From assembly GCA_965279095.1 (NCBI GenBank), contig CBDIHH010000001.1:66913-130912 (forward strand): DNA of 64,000 nt, written 5' to 3'. The notes beneath the pieces are model-generated. The model saw only the letters and a program-made list of their open reading frames with translations. It ran no database searches and was not told where the DNA came from. Positions 34,532-44,117 of this stretch are shown here, in pieces. A program made the translations under genes and the position numbers. The DNA comes from CBDIHH01 sp965279095 (GTDB taxonomy: Bacteria; Pseudomonadota; Alphaproteobacteria; Caulobacterales; Caulobacteraceae). Within the stretch, counting starts at the first letter, position 1. Each line of letters begins with the position of its first letter.

Positions 34532-35518
34532 ATGGCCTCGCAATCTAGCTGGGCGCCCATGGACCTACCCGACTACGCCATCGAGGCCCGCGGCCTGGTC
34601 AAGACCTATCCGGGGACCAAGACGCAAGGCCCCAAGGAGGCGCTGAAGGGCGTCGACCTGCTGATCCCCCGGGGCTCGATCTTCGGCCTGCTGGGACCCA
34701 ACGGCGCCGGCAAGTCGACCTTCATCAACATCCTGGCCGGGGTCACCCGCAAGAGCGGCGGGGTGGTCAAGATCTGGGGCCGCGACATCGACGAGCGGCC
34801 CAGGGACGCCCGCGCCGCCATCGGCGTCGTGCCCCAGGAGCTGTCGGTGGATGTCTTCTTCACCCCGCGGGAGGCGCTGGAGACCCAGGCCGGCTTCTAC
34901 GGCGTGCCCAAGGCCGAACGCCGCACCGACGAACTGCTCGCCGCTCTGGGCCTCACCGACAAGGCGGCGGCCTATGTGCGCCAGCTGTCGGGCGGCATGA
35001 AGCGGCGGCTGATGGTGGCCAAGGCCATGGTCCACCAGCCGCCGGTGCTGATCCTCGACGAGCCCACCGCCGGGGTCGATGTCGAGCTGCGCCGGCAGTT
35101 GTGGAGCTATGTGCTCGGCCTCAACGCCCAGGGGGTGACCATCGTCCTGACCACCCACTACCTCGAGGAGGCCGAGGAGCTCTGCGACACCATCGCCATC
35201 ATCAACCGGGGCGAGGTGGCCGTCTGCGCCCCCACCGCCGAGCTGCTGCAGAGCCTCGACACCCGCACCGTCGTGATCACCCCCCGCGAGCCCCTGGCGG
35301 CGGCCCCCGCCCTGCCCTCGCTGGAGACCCAGCTGCGCTCCGACGGCCGGCTGGCGATCACCTTCCACAAGGCCGACACCGGGGTCGAGGACGTGCTGGC
35401 CGCGGTGCGCACGGCGGGCGTCGGCATCAAGGACCTGGCCACGGAGGACCCGGACCTCGAGGACGTGTTCATGTCGCTGACCTATGACCGGCCGGGGGCC
35501 CTGGACCCCACCGGCTGA
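34532..35518 (+). CDS. ABC transporter ATP-binding protein, orphan (ABC-2 exporter type)
   Basis: A 328-residue ATPase. Walker A GPNGAGKSTFINIL (near residue 58), Q-loop VVPQELSVD, signature LSGGMKRRLMVAKAMV, Walker B VLILDEPTAGVD and switch His in LTTHYLEEAEEL are all intact. The C-terminal roughly 90 residues form the extra domain of YadG/CcmA-type exporters. The matching permease is not next to it: a tRNA follows 55 bp later. An alternative start is ATG 34559. Confidence 0.9.
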   Translation: MASQSSWAPMDLPDYAIEARGLVKTYPGTKTQGPKEALKGVDLLIPRGSIFGLLGPNGAGKSTFINILAGVTRKSGGVVKIWGRDIDERPRDARAAIGVVPQELSVDVFFTPREALETQAGFYGVPKAERRTDELLAALGLTDKAAAYVRQLSGGMKRRLMVAKAMVHQPPVLILDEPTAGVDVELRRQLWSYVLGLNAQGVTIVLTTHYLEEAEELCDTIAIINRGEVAVCAPTAELLQSLDTRTVVITPREPLAAAPALPSLETQLRSDGRLAITFHKADTGVEDVLAAVRTAGVGIKDLATEDPDLEDVFMSLTYDRPGALDPTG

Positions 35519-35573
35519 GACCGCGTTGCGCCCGCCGCCCCTTTGGTCTACCAAGGCCGCCCTGCGATCCTCC

Positions 35574-35650
35574 GCACCCGTAGCTCAGCTGGATAGAGCG
35601 TTGCCCTCCGAAGGCAAAGGTCACACGTTCGAATCGTGTCGGGTGCGCCA
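35574..35650 (+). tRNA. tRNA-Arg (anticodon CCG)
   Basis: Full cloverleaf of 77 nt: acceptor GCACCCG/CGGGTGC, D-arm GCTCAGCTGGATAGAGC, anticodon stem TTGCC/GGCAA around loop CTCCGAA giving anticodon CCG (reads CGG), variable loop, T-arm CACACGTTCGAATCGTGT, discriminator G and encoded CCA (35648-35650). Reads the CGG arginine codon, useful in a GC-rich genome. Confidence 0.96.
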
Positions 35651-35764
35651 GGGATTTCAAGGGGTTAGGATCCTGCGTCCAGGGCCTATCGGAACCGGCG
35701 AGCTATAGGCGAGGGTCGGCTCTCAAGAAGCCGGACGATCCCGTCGTGGCCTTCCGCCGAACGC

Positions 35765-37351
35765 CTAGGGTCTCATGGTCCGCGCCAGCCTGGCCGAGAC
35801 TCCGATGCCGGCCAGAACGGAGAGCGCCATCGCTCCTAAGCCCATCATGTTGAGGCGGGACAGCGGCCACCCTTGCCTCTCGGCCATCCGCCACTGCGGA
35901 AGGTTTTCATAGTCTCCAGGCGTCATCCGACCTGAGCCAAGGATCCGCGCCACGAAGAATTGTGACCAGCGACGGTGAAACTGATCGACCGCCTCTGAGA
36001 AGGCGGCATAGCGTCCGGCGCCTCGACCCGCGAGATCCTCGATCGCCATTTGCGCGATCAGGGCCGGGGAGACGATCTGCAGCGCCGCGACAAGGTCCTG
36101 TCGGCGAGACAGCGCGCGGTCGAACGCATCCAGGCTCGGCTGTACGGCCCGCTCGACCGACCGGTCGCTGGCCAGGATGCCCATGGAGAAGGGGTCTCCG
36201 CCCCCGCCGTGGGCCGCCCCCGCCGGTCCCGCCATGTCGGGGTGGTCCATGTAGAAGGCCTCGAGGGTCTTGGCCCGCTCGCGGTCGGCGGCCTGCGCCG
36301 CCTGGCGGATCTCCGCGGCCAGCAGCAAGCGGGAGGGGGCGCTGATCGCGCTGCCCGCGATCAGCGCGACCATCGCCGGTGCGATGACGACGAACAGCAG
36401 CCACAGGCTGGCGAGCGCCACCCCGCAGGCCGCCGACGACCGGACGGCGAGGTTCACCACCAGCACCAGGGTCATCCAGAAGGCTGCGTAGAGGCCGAGT
36501 ATGACCAGGAGCAGGATCGCGGCGCCGGCCGCGCCCGGCGCGGCGAGGTCCACCCGGCCGGCGAGCAGGGCTACCGCCCAGGCTCCGACGACCACCGCCG
36601 CCATCGCCCCTGTCCGCACCGCCAGCCGCGCCCCGACATAGGCGGCGGCCGCGGTCGGCTGAGCCAGGGCCATGGCCATGACGCCGCTGTCGCGGTCCGC
36701 CGACAGCAGGTTGTAGTTCGCGGCCAGAACGACCATCGGCAGCAGGAACAGGAAGACGAAGGCCGCGTCGAACGCGCCCGCCGCCATACCCAGCGGGCTC
36801 TCCAGTTCGTAGGCTGTGGCGAAGGTGTGCCGAGGCCGGGCCGTGACGCGGTAGATCGCGGGCTGGACGTCCGACAGGCCTATGGCCAGGGCAGCCAGGG
36901 GCGCCGGCTCGAGAATAGCCGCCCCTGGCAGGCTCATGAGCCCGACGGTTCCGGCGCTCGATCCCGGCGGCGGGGCGCCCGGGCTGTGCAGGCCTGCCGG
37001 CGGCGATTGGGCCGGGGCGCCGTGCGTGGGCGCAGGGATGGCTGGTCCGTGGCTGGCGGCGCCGTGGCCGGTGGGTGAGGCAGCGGGCGGCCGACCATGG
37101 CCGTGGCCCTGCGGGGCCGTGTGCACACCCGACAGCTGCGCCTGGACCCTGATCGCGTCCTGCAGAAGGATGGCCTGTTTGGCCGAAAGCTCCCCGCGCA
37201 CCGACTGGATCGAGGCGCGCTCGGCCGCCACCCGCGCGGCGCCGAGACCGGACGCCAGGGCGGTGCACAGCAGCAGAAAGACCGCGCCGATGACGAAGGC
37301 GGGATCGCGCATCAAAAGGCGGGTCTCCGCCGAGATCAGCCGCCCTGGCAT
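35765..37351 (-). CDS. ABC-2 permease (DUF3526-type) with His-rich extracytoplasmic segment
   Basis: A 528-residue membrane subunit of the ABC exporter. ATG 37351 (MPGRLISAETRLLMRDPAFV) overlaps the stop of the upstream permease (TGATG). TM1 is near residues 18-38; a long extracytoplasmic domain follows (about 40-240), then about five membrane segments. Residues 77-122 contain seven histidines in a Pro/Gly/Ala-rich stretch (for example QGHGHGRPP, TGHGAASHG, THGAP), an unusual insert that could bind divalent metal. Related permeases with NosF-like ATPases are known; this loop is the distinguishing feature. Co-operon with the Czc genes suggests metal export or repair. Confidence 0.82.
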   Translation of the reverse strand: MPGRLISAETRLLMRDPAFVIGAVFLLLCTALASGLGAARVAAERASIQSVRGELSAKQAILLQDAIRVQAQLSGVHTAPQGHGHGRPPAASPTGHGAASHGPAIPAPTHGAPAQSPPAGLHSPGAPPPGSSAGTVGLMSLPGAAILEPAPLAALAIGLSDVQPAIYRVTARPRHTFATAYELESPLGMAAGAFDAAFVFLFLLPMVVLAANYNLLSADRDSGVMAMALAQPTAAAAYVGARLAVRTGAMAAVVVGAWAVALLAGRVDLAAPGAAGAAILLLVILGLYAAFWMTLVLVVNLAVRSSAACGVALASLWLLFVVIAPAMVALIAGSAISAPSRLLLAAEIRQAAQAADRERAKTLEAFYMDHPDMAGPAGAAHGGGGDPFSMGILASDRSVERAVQPSLDAFDRALSRRQDLVAALQIVSPALIAQMAIEDLAGRGAGRYAAFSEAVDQFHRRWSQFFVARILGSGRMTPGDYENLPQWRMAERQGWPLSRLNMMGLGAMALSVLAGIGVSARLARTMRP

Positions 37352-38769
37352 CACAGGGTCCCCGGTTTGAGTCGCCGCACGGCCAGGCCGCCCCCCAGCG
37401 CTGCCGCTGCAAGCCACGCGAGCAGCGCCGTCGCCGCGATCCACTGCCGTGACAGGGACTCGAGGGGTGGCGGGGGCGTGAAGGTGAAGGGCTTGATCGT
37501 GGACCACAGAGGCGCGGCCGCCTTGTAGTCGCTCTGGCCAGTGCGCGAATTGAAGGTCATGTCGCGGTTGAGGGCGTCGATGAAGCTGCGCCGCTTGGTC
37601 TCACCCGCCGTGACGAATTGCCGGTGGGTGGCCAGATCCGCGCCGGTGATCGCCATCGACATCTGGCGGACGGCGATGGCAGGCGACACGAAACCCGCCG
37701 CCTGAACGACCCGCTCCTGGTCGTCGTAGATGTCGTACAGCCGCCGGAAATGGTGGTCGAAGACGGCGTTCCCCCAGGTTTCCATCCAGGTGAACATGAG
37801 TCCCTGCAGATTGACCGGGAGGTCTCTCGGCGAGGCCGCGCCGTAGCGGGCCAAGGCCTGGCGCATCATCCGCGCGCGGAACGCGTCCTGGCTCTCCCCG
37901 GCCAGGCCAGCCTTGGTGTCCCGTTCGATCGCCGCGGCGAAGGCGGCGTAGGAGGGGGTGGGATGCAGGGTCCTGGCCGCCTCCGCCGCTACCCGCGGCG
38001 CGACGAGGCAGGTGGCCATCCACAGGGCCACGAGGGCGACGAGCGCGGTGCGAGCCGTCCTGGACGCGGCGGAGACGCCCACCGTCAGCATCAGCCAGAG
38101 CACCGCGTAACCAGCGTACAACAGGGCGAACAGGGCAGCCCGTTCCCATCCCTGGGCGCCTGGGCCTGACGCGAACGCGAGCGCTACGACGCCGGCGAGG
38201 ATCACGGGAGCGGTGAGCGCCATGATCGCCGCGCCTGCTCCCAGGCACTTGCCAGCGAACAGGCGCGCGGTGGGAGCCCCGACCGACAGGGTCTGCGCCA
38301 GGACTCCGGTCTCGCGCTCCCCCGCGAACGTGCGGTGACCCAACAGAACGATCACGAGGGGCAGGATAACCTGCAGCAGGAAGCCTGCGGTCATCGAGCC
38401 GATGCGCTCGACCGACAGCGAGTCCTGGGCGTTGCGGCTACCCGCCAGGTTCTGGCGATGGGCCTCTAGCCACACCGAACCGCCTGCGAAGTCGTTGACG
38501 CCCCGGTCGGCATAGGCGAACGGCGTCTCGCCCTTGAAGGCGTAGAGGCCGTAGTGGGCGGCGGCGTGGGGGTTCTTGTCCCCCTGGTCTAGCCACTGCC
38601 GATAGGTGGCCTCGCTCGCCTCGGCCCGCTGCGTGCTCGTGACAGCAAATCGCTGCATGCCGACGCCGACGGACAGGAACAGCAGGCAGCCCAGAACGAG
38701 GCTGATGATGAGGAAGCGCCGGTCGCGCCAGGCCTCGATGAATTCCTTGCGGATGATGGCTGACAACAT
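37351..38769 (-). CDS. ABC-2 permease (DUF3526-type)
   Basis: A 472-residue inner-membrane permease. It starts MLSAIIRKEFIEAWRDRRFL, the usual opening of ABC-2/DUF3526 subunits; TM1 (about 20-38) is followed by an extracytoplasmic region, five to six membrane helices (about 130-265), a second large soluble domain (about 270-435) and a final TM. It shows clear resemblance in layout to the adjacent permease, consistent with a heterodimeric transporter. It lies 14 bp after the ATPase gene. Substrate unknown. Confidence 0.85.
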   Translation of the reverse strand: MLSAIIRKEFIEAWRDRRFLIISLVLGCLLFLSVGVGMQRFAVTSTQRAEASEATYRQWLDQGDKNPHAAAHYGLYAFKGETPFAYADRGVNDFAGGSVWLEAHRQNLAGSRNAQDSLSVERIGSMTAGFLLQVILPLVIVLLGHRTFAGERETGVLAQTLSVGAPTARLFAGKCLGAGAAIMALTAPVILAGVVALAFASGPGAQGWERAALFALLYAGYAVLWLMLTVGVSAASRTARTALVALVALWMATCLVAPRVAAEAARTLHPTPSYAAFAAAIERDTKAGLAGESQDAFRARMMRQALARYGAASPRDLPVNLQGLMFTWMETWGNAVFDHHFRRLYDIYDDQERVVQAAGFVSPAIAVRQMSMAITGADLATHRQFVTAGETKRRSFIDALNRDMTFNSRTGQSDYKAAAPLWSTIKPFTFTPPPPLESLSRQWIAATALLAWLAAAALGGGLAVRRLKPGTL

Positions 38770-38783
38770 GCGTGCGCCCCGAT

Positions 38784-39488
38784 CTAGCCGTGCATGTGGG
38801 CGAGATAGATGCGCTCGAGGTCGCCGTGGCTCACGTCGGCCGGATCCAGTTCCTCCATCAGGCGCCCTTCCTTCATGATGCCGATCCGGGTGCCGTCCTC
38901 CTTGGCCCGGAACAGATCGTGGGTCGCCATCAGGATGGAGCCTCCGTCCGCCCGCACGGTCTGCATCAGCTGCGAAAAGTCGTTGCTGGCCTTGGGATCA
39001 AGCCCCGAGGTCGGCTCATCGAGCAGGAAGATGGACACGCCGCGAACGAGGGCGATGGCGACGCCGACCTTCTGGCGCATGCCCTTCGAAAAGGTGGAGA
39101 CGCGTCGGCCGGCGGCCGCCGGGGCCAGCCCCACCCGCACGAAGGCGTCGTCGGCCGCCCTTCGATTCAGTTTCGGAATGCCTGCCAGGGCGGCGAAATA
39201 GTCGAGGTTCTCGTAGGCGCTCAGCGCGCCGTGAAGGTTCACCACCTCGGGGATGTAGGCCAGACGCCGCCGCGCCCCGATGGGATCCTCATGGCTGGCC
39301 TTGCCATCGACCAGGGCGACGCCCGAGGTCGGCTCAAGGAAGTTCAGGAACAGCTTGATGGTGGTGCTCTTACCGGCCCCGTTCGCGCCGAGCAGGCAGT
39401 AAATCTCGCCGGGTCCCACAGTGAGGTTGAGATCAACGAGGGCAGGGCGCCCCTCGAAGGTCTTGGTCAAGGACTTTGCTTCAAGCAT
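38784..39488 (-). CDS. ABC transporter ATPase for the DUF3526 permeases
   Basis: A 234-residue ATP-binding subunit resembling NosF/CcmA types. Walker A GANGAGKSTTIKLF (near residue 35), Q-loop YIPEVVNLHG, signature FSKGMRQKVGVAIALV (variant LSGGQ), Walker B IFLLDEPTSGLD and ATHDLFRAKE switch. It energises the two permeases downstream. Its ATG overlaps the end of a 41-codon ORF that follows czcA, so the ABC genes appear to continue the czc transcript. Confidence 0.92.
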   Translation of the reverse strand: MLEAKSLTKTFEGRPALVDLNLTVGPGEIYCLLGANGAGKSTTIKLFLNFLEPTSGVALVDGKASHEDPIGARRRLAYIPEVVNLHGALSAYENLDYFAALAGIPKLNRRAADDAFVRVGLAPAAAGRRVSTFSKGMRQKVGVAIALVRGVSIFLLDEPTSGLDPKASNDFSQLMQTVRADGGSILMATHDLFRAKEDGTRIGIMKEGRLMEELDPADVSHGDLERIYLAHMHG

Positions 39489-39606
39489 CCGACAACCTGC
39501 CGCAATTCGAGGCGCTCGGCCAAGCTAACAGCCTCAGTCCTTCCCTGGCGAAGCCGACCGCCGCCCCGTCCACCTTGCGGATGGCGAGGTCTTGAGCCTT
39601 GGCCAT
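39481..39606 (-). CDS. Possible 41-residue coupling ORF
   Basis: ATG at 39606 lies 2 bp after the czcA stop (TGACCATG), the frame begins MAKAQDLAIRKVDGAAVGF and ends at TGA 39481 within the first codons of the ABC ATPase gene. No homologue recognised, no membrane segment. It could be a small protein, a leader that couples translation of the two transporters, or chance. The tight spacing on both sides is the only support. Confidence 0.35.
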   Translation of the reverse strand: MAKAQDLAIRKVDGAAVGFAREGLRLLAWPSASNCGRLSDA

Positions 39607-39608
39607 GG

Positions 39609-42600
39609 TCACGCCTCCAGCCTTCCAGCGGGGCGGCGCCGGACCGCGCGCGCCGCGAAGGCGGGCAGCACCAGTAGGGTCAGGGCGGTCGCGGTGATCA
39701 GGCCGCCGATGACGACGGTGGCGAGCGGCTTCTGCACCTCCGCGCCGGCCCCGTGGGCGATGGCCATGGGGATGAAGCCGACGATGGCCACCAGGGCGGT
39801 GGTCAGCACGGCGCGCAGCCGGGCGCAGGCGCCCTCGATGGCGGCGGTCTCAGGCGGGACGCCCTCCGACAGCCGCTCGCGAATCGCCTGCATCAGCACC
39901 AGCCCATTCAGGGTGGCGACGCCGGAGACGGCGATGAAGCCGACCGCGGCGGACACGGAAAACGGCATGCCTCTCGCCAGCAGCGCGACCGCGCCGCCCA
40001 CCAGCGCCAGGGGGACGCAGGCGAACACCAGAGCGGCCTCGGCGAAGGATCCCAGCGCCAGGAACAGCAGCACGCCGATCACGAGGAAGACGAGCGGGGT
40101 CACGAGGCCCAGCCGCTGTTCCGCCCGCTTCAGGTTTTCGAACTGGCCGCCCCATTCCAGGGAATAGCCGGCCGGAAGGCGGACCGCCTTGCCTACCCGC
40201 GCCTGGGCCTCGGCGACAAAGCCCCCCAGGTCGCGCCCCCTGACGTTGGCCTGCACCACCATGCGGCGGCTGCCATTGTTGCGGCTGATCTGGTTCTGGC
40301 CCTCCGAGACCTGGATGCGGGCCACCATCGACAGGGGGATCGCCGCCCCGGTCGCCGTGGTGACGGGCAGGGCGGCCAGGGCGGCGGGATCGTTGCGCGC
40401 CGCATCCTCCAGCCGCACCACCACGTCGAAGCGGCGGTCCCCTTCGTAGATCTGCCCCGCCGCCGTCCCGCCGATGGCGACGGACACCGCCTGCGACACG
40501 TCGGCGGCGGTCAGTCCATAGTTGGCCGCGGCGAACCGGTCGACGCTGACGGTCAGGGTCGGCAGCCCGGTGGCCTGTTCGACCCGGACGTCCGCCGCGC
40601 CCCGGGTTTGGCGCAGGGCGGCGGCCACTGCATTGGCCGTGCGCTCCAGCTCGGTGAAATTGTCGCCGTAGACCAGCACGGCCAGGTCCGTGCGCACGCC
40701 GGAAATCAGCTCGTTGAAGCGCAGTTCGATCGGCTGGCTGAACTCGAAACTATTGCCGAGCTGACGGCCGGCGGCCGTCTCGATCCGTTCGACCAAGTCT
40801 TCTTTCGCCAGGCCCGGGTCCGGCCAGTCCTTGCGGTCCTTCAGCACGATGACCGCGTCGGAGATGTTCGGCGGCATGGGGTCGAGGGCGGCTTCGGCGG
40901 TCCCGGTGCGCGAGAAGACGGTCTCCACCTCGGGCTGGGCCTTGATGACCTTTTCCAAAGCCATCTGCATGGCCAGCGACTGCTCGAGGGACGCCGAGGG
41001 CGTGCGCAGCGCCTGCATGGCGATGTCGCCCTCGTCCAGGGTCGGGATGAATTCGCGGCCGAGGAGGGAGAAGGCCAGGCCGCCGACGACCAGGGCCGAG
41101 ACGGCGGAGATCACGACGATCCTTGGCCGGGCCACCGCGCCGCGGATCGCCGGCTCGACGTAGCCCCGGGCGAACTGCAGAACCCGGGTTTCGTGCTCTT
41201 CGACCCGGCCGTCCGCGCCGACGCGGACGGTCTTGGGATCGCGCACGAGCAGCGCCGTCATCGCCGGCACGAAGGTGAAGGAGAAGATGAAGGCGCCCAC
41301 CAGGGCCAGCATCACCGTGGCGCCCATGGGGACGAAGGTCTTGCCCTCCACCCCCTCCAGCATCAGCAGGGGCGTGAACACCAGAAGGATGATCAGCTGG
41401 CCGAAGGCGGCGGGCTTCACCATCTGGCGCGCGGCGAGGACGGCCACATCCATGCGTTCCTGGGCGGTCAGCGCCCGCCCCGCCGTCGCCCGCCGTTGGC
41501 TCAGCCTCAGCAGGGTGTTCTCGACCACCACGACAGCCCCATCGACCAAGAGGCCGAAGTCGAGGGCGCCGAGGCTCATCAGGTTGCCGCTGACGCCGAA
41601 CCGATTCATGCCGATGACGGCGAACAGGAAGCTGATCGGGATCATCAGGGCCGTGATCGCGGCGGCGCGAATGTTGCCCAGCAGAAGGAACAGCACCAGG
41701 ATCACCAGCAGCGCCCCCTCCACGAGATTGCGCGTCACCGTGGCGATGGTGGCGTTGACCAGTTCGCTGCGGTTCAGCACGGGCGTGACGATGATGCTGG
41801 GCGGCAGGCTGGGCGCGATCGCCTGCAAGCGCTCGGCGGCGGCCTGAGCCACCGTGCGGCTGTTGCCCCCGGCGAGCATGAGGGCTGTGCCGATGACGGC
41901 CTCATGCCCGTCCCGGGTCGCGCCGCCTTGTCGCGGCGCGGCGCCCATCTGCACCGTCGCCACGTCGGCGACCCGCACGACCAGGCCGTTGCGATTGGCC
42001 ACGGGCGCCTGCGCCAGATCCTCGATCGTCCGGGCCAGGGCGTCGGTGCGCACGGTCAGCGCCTCGCCGCCGCGCTGGATGAAGCCGGCGCCGGACTGGG
42101 TGTTGGCCGTCTCCAGGGCCTCGACCAGATCGTTCAGGCTGAGGCCATGGGCGGCCAGGCGCGCCGGGTCGGGCCGCACGGCGTATTCCTTCACATAGCC
42201 GCCGTTCACGTCGACGCCGGCCAGTCCCGGTGTCGCGCGCATGCGGGGCGCCACGATCCAGTCCTGCACGGTCCTGAGGTAGGCGGCCCGCTGCTGGGCG
42301 GTGGTCAGGCGGTCGCCCTCGGGCGTGAGATAGACGCCGCCGGCCTGCCAGCCCGGCCTGCCCGGCGCGGCGAGGGACTTGCTGTCGAACGGCGCGTAGT
42401 CGACCGTCCAGAACAGCACCTCGCCCAGGCCCGTGGTGATCGGCGACAGCGCCGGCTCCACCCCGTCCGGCAGACTGGCCTGCCCCATGCGCTCGGCGAC
42501 CTGCTGGCGCGCGAAATAGATGTCGGTCCGATCGGTGAAGATCACCGTGACCTGGCTGAATCCGTTGCGGGTCAGCGAGCGGGTGGACTCCAGGCCGGGA

Positions 42601-42827
42601 ATGCCGGCCATGGCGGTTTCCAGCGGATAGGTGACCTGACGTTCCATCTGCTCGGGCGCCAGCGCCGGGTCGACGGTGTTGATCTGCACCTGCCGGTTGG
42701 TGATGTCCGGCACCGCGTCGATGGGCAGTCGGGTGAGCTGGAAAAGGCCGAAGGCTGTGATCGCGGCGGTGGCCAGGACCACGAACCACCGGAAGCGGAC
42801 CGACAGCGCGATGATAGGGTTGAACAT
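39609..42827 (-). CDS. czcA: Heavy-metal efflux RND pump (CzcA family)
   Basis: Proton-driven inner-membrane pump of a tripartite complex, 1072 residues with the 12-TM RND duplicate topology and two large periplasmic loops. The TM4 motif LDFGLLVDGAVVVVEN has the Asp-rich form DFG-x3-DGAVV seen in HME1-3 pumps for Co/Zn/Cd/Ni, and lacks the form typical of Cu/Ag pumps. The start MFNPIIALSVRFRWFVVLAT and the MRATPGLAGVDVNGGYVKEY segment are standard. It follows czcB by 8 bp. Confidence 0.94.
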   Translation of the reverse strand: MFNPIIALSVRFRWFVVLATAAITAFGLFQLTRLPIDAVPDITNRQVQINTVDPALAPEQMERQVTYPLETAMAGIPGLESTRSLTRNGFSQVTVIFTDRTDIYFARQQVAERMGQASLPDGVEPALSPITTGLGEVLFWTVDYAPFDSKSLAAPGRPGWQAGGVYLTPEGDRLTTAQQRAAYLRTVQDWIVAPRMRATPGLAGVDVNGGYVKEYAVRPDPARLAAHGLSLNDLVEALETANTQSGAGFIQRGGEALTVRTDALARTIEDLAQAPVANRNGLVVRVADVATVQMGAAPRQGGATRDGHEAVIGTALMLAGGNSRTVAQAAAERLQAIAPSLPPSIIVTPVLNRSELVNATIATVTRNLVEGALLVILVLFLLLGNIRAAAITALMIPISFLFAVIGMNRFGVSGNLMSLGALDFGLLVDGAVVVVENTLLRLSQRRATAGRALTAQERMDVAVLAARQMVKPAAFGQLIILLVFTPLLMLEGVEGKTFVPMGATVMLALVGAFIFSFTFVPAMTALLVRDPKTVRVGADGRVEEHETRVLQFARGYVEPAIRGAVARPRIVVISAVSALVVGGLAFSLLGREFIPTLDEGDIAMQALRTPSASLEQSLAMQMALEKVIKAQPEVETVFSRTGTAEAALDPMPPNISDAVIVLKDRKDWPDPGLAKEDLVERIETAAGRQLGNSFEFSQPIELRFNELISGVRTDLAVLVYGDNFTELERTANAVAAALRQTRGAADVRVEQATGLPTLTVSVDRFAAANYGLTAADVSQAVSVAIGGTAAGQIYEGDRRFDVVVRLEDAARNDPAALAALPVTTATGAAIPLSMVARIQVSEGQNQISRNNGSRRMVVQANVRGRDLGGFVAEAQARVGKAVRLPAGYSLEWGGQFENLKRAEQRLGLVTPLVFLVIGVLLFLALGSFAEAALVFACVPLALVGGAVALLARGMPFSVSAAVGFIAVSGVATLNGLVLMQAIRERLSEGVPPETAAIEGACARLRAVLTTALVAIVGFIPMAIAHGAGAEVQKPLATVVIGGLITATALTLLVLPAFAARAVRRRPAGRLEA

Positions 42828-42835
42828 GGCCGGGC

Positions 42836-44011
42836 CTAGTGACCGTGCTCAGCGTCGCCCTTGGCCAACTCGGCCTTGAGCAGGAAGGCGCCGACGCCGG
42901 CGATGCGTTCGTCGCCGGCCAGACCTTGCAGGATCTCCGTGCGCCCTGCGGCCTGGCGGCCTGGGAGCACGGGGACAGCGCGGAAGCCTTCCGCGCTGCG
43001 AACGAAGACCACGGCGCGGCCTTCCACGCTCTGCACCGCTTCGCTGGGCACGCTCAGCCCGTTGGTCTGGGCCCCGGTGGTGACGGCGCCGGTGACCGGC
43101 GACCCTGCTGGCGGCAGGGCGCCATGGGTGGGCCTGGCCCGGATGACGGCCGCCCCGCTGCCGGAAGGTCCCGCATCTGCCGCTATGCCGGTCACCGTCG
43201 CCTCGAACTCGCCGCCGGGCCCCGTCGCCCGCAGCGTCGATCCGGCCGCGACCTGGGCGACGAGTTGCGGGGGGGCGCTGAAGACCAGCTCGAGGCGGTC
43301 GGGGTTGGTGACCATGGCCACCACGCCCCCCTGGGCGACGAAGCCGCCGGGGCCCACCTGAACCTGGGTGACCACGCCGGCGATCGGACTGGCGACCCCG
43401 ACGGTTCCGCCGCCCGTCGGCGACCCCGCGGCGATGGCCCGCGCCCGCGCGGCCCTCGCCGTCGCCTCCGCGCTGAGGGCCTGGGCGCGGGAGGTTTCGG
43501 CCTCCTGCCGGGGGACGATGCCTTGCGCGAGAAGGTTCTGATCCCGCTGGGCGACCTGGCGGGCCGCCTGCGCGGTGGCCGAGGCGGCGTCCACATCGGC
43601 GCGCAGGGCGGCGGCGTCGCCGCTCATCAGCAGCACGAGCGCCTGACCCGCGCGGACGCTTTGGCCCGGCGCCACGAGCACGCGCTGCACCGAGCCGGCG
43701 ACGGGGGCGGCCACCGCGGCGCGGGCGTCCACCATCGGTTCGACCCGCCCGGCCAGGCGCGTCTCGCCGCCGCCGCCGCGCCCGACCGCGACCACGCTGA
43801 TCCCGGCGGCGGTCAGCTGGTCAGCCGTGAGATGCACCACGCCTTCCTCTCCGGCATGCGCCTTTTCCTCGGCCGGTCCGGCCTGGGCTTCGGTGGTCCC
43901 AGACGGGCGGTTGAGCATCACCGCCGCCGCCGCGCCGCCGATCACCAGGACAGCGACGGCCGCGCCGGCCATCAGACGGTTGCGGTTTGTCCGCTGCAAG
44001 GTCGTTCGCAT
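42836..44011 (-). CDS. czcB: Periplasmic adaptor of metal efflux RND system (CzcB family)
   Basis: Membrane-fusion protein bridging CzcA and CzcC, 391 residues from ATG 44011, which has AAGGA 8 nt upstream; an ATG at 44029 would add six residues. It has an N-terminal membrane anchor (about 14-34), a lipoyl/hairpin region with VAAPVAGSVQRVLVAPGQSV and paired half-motif VGVASPIAGVVTQVQV, beta-barrel GSTLRATGPGGEFEAT, and a C-terminus rich in His (KGDAEHGH). The His/Asp end may bind metal. Confidence 0.92.
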   Translation of the reverse strand: MRTTLQRTNRNRLMAGAAVAVLVIGGAAAAVMLNRPSGTTEAQAGPAEEKAHAGEEGVVHLTADQLTAAGISVVAVGRGGGGETRLAGRVEPMVDARAAVAAPVAGSVQRVLVAPGQSVRAGQALVLLMSGDAAALRADVDAASATAQAARQVAQRDQNLLAQGIVPRQEAETSRAQALSAEATARAARARAIAAGSPTGGGTVGVASPIAGVVTQVQVGPGGFVAQGGVVAMVTNPDRLELVFSAPPQLVAQVAAGSTLRATGPGGEFEATVTGIAADAGPSGSGAAVIRARPTHGALPPAGSPVTGAVTTGAQTNGLSVPSEAVQSVEGRAVVFVRSAEGFRAVPVLPGRQAAGRTEILQGLAGDERIAGVGAFLLKAELAKGDAEHGH

Positions 44012-44117
44012 CACAGGGATCCTTGGCACGGAAGACGGCCCTCCAGGCCGGCCCGTTCGGTTTCGGGGGTCAGGCGGCGCGGATCGGCCGGCCGGCTGCG
44101 GCAGGGGGTGAGGCGGG

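Noticed and set aside
39753..42839. 1028-codon open frame on the plus strand opposite czcA
   Set aside because: It is the antisense shadow of czcA in GC-rich DNA: Gly/Arg/His/Gln-rich, no domains, and the CzcA reading has all family motifs.
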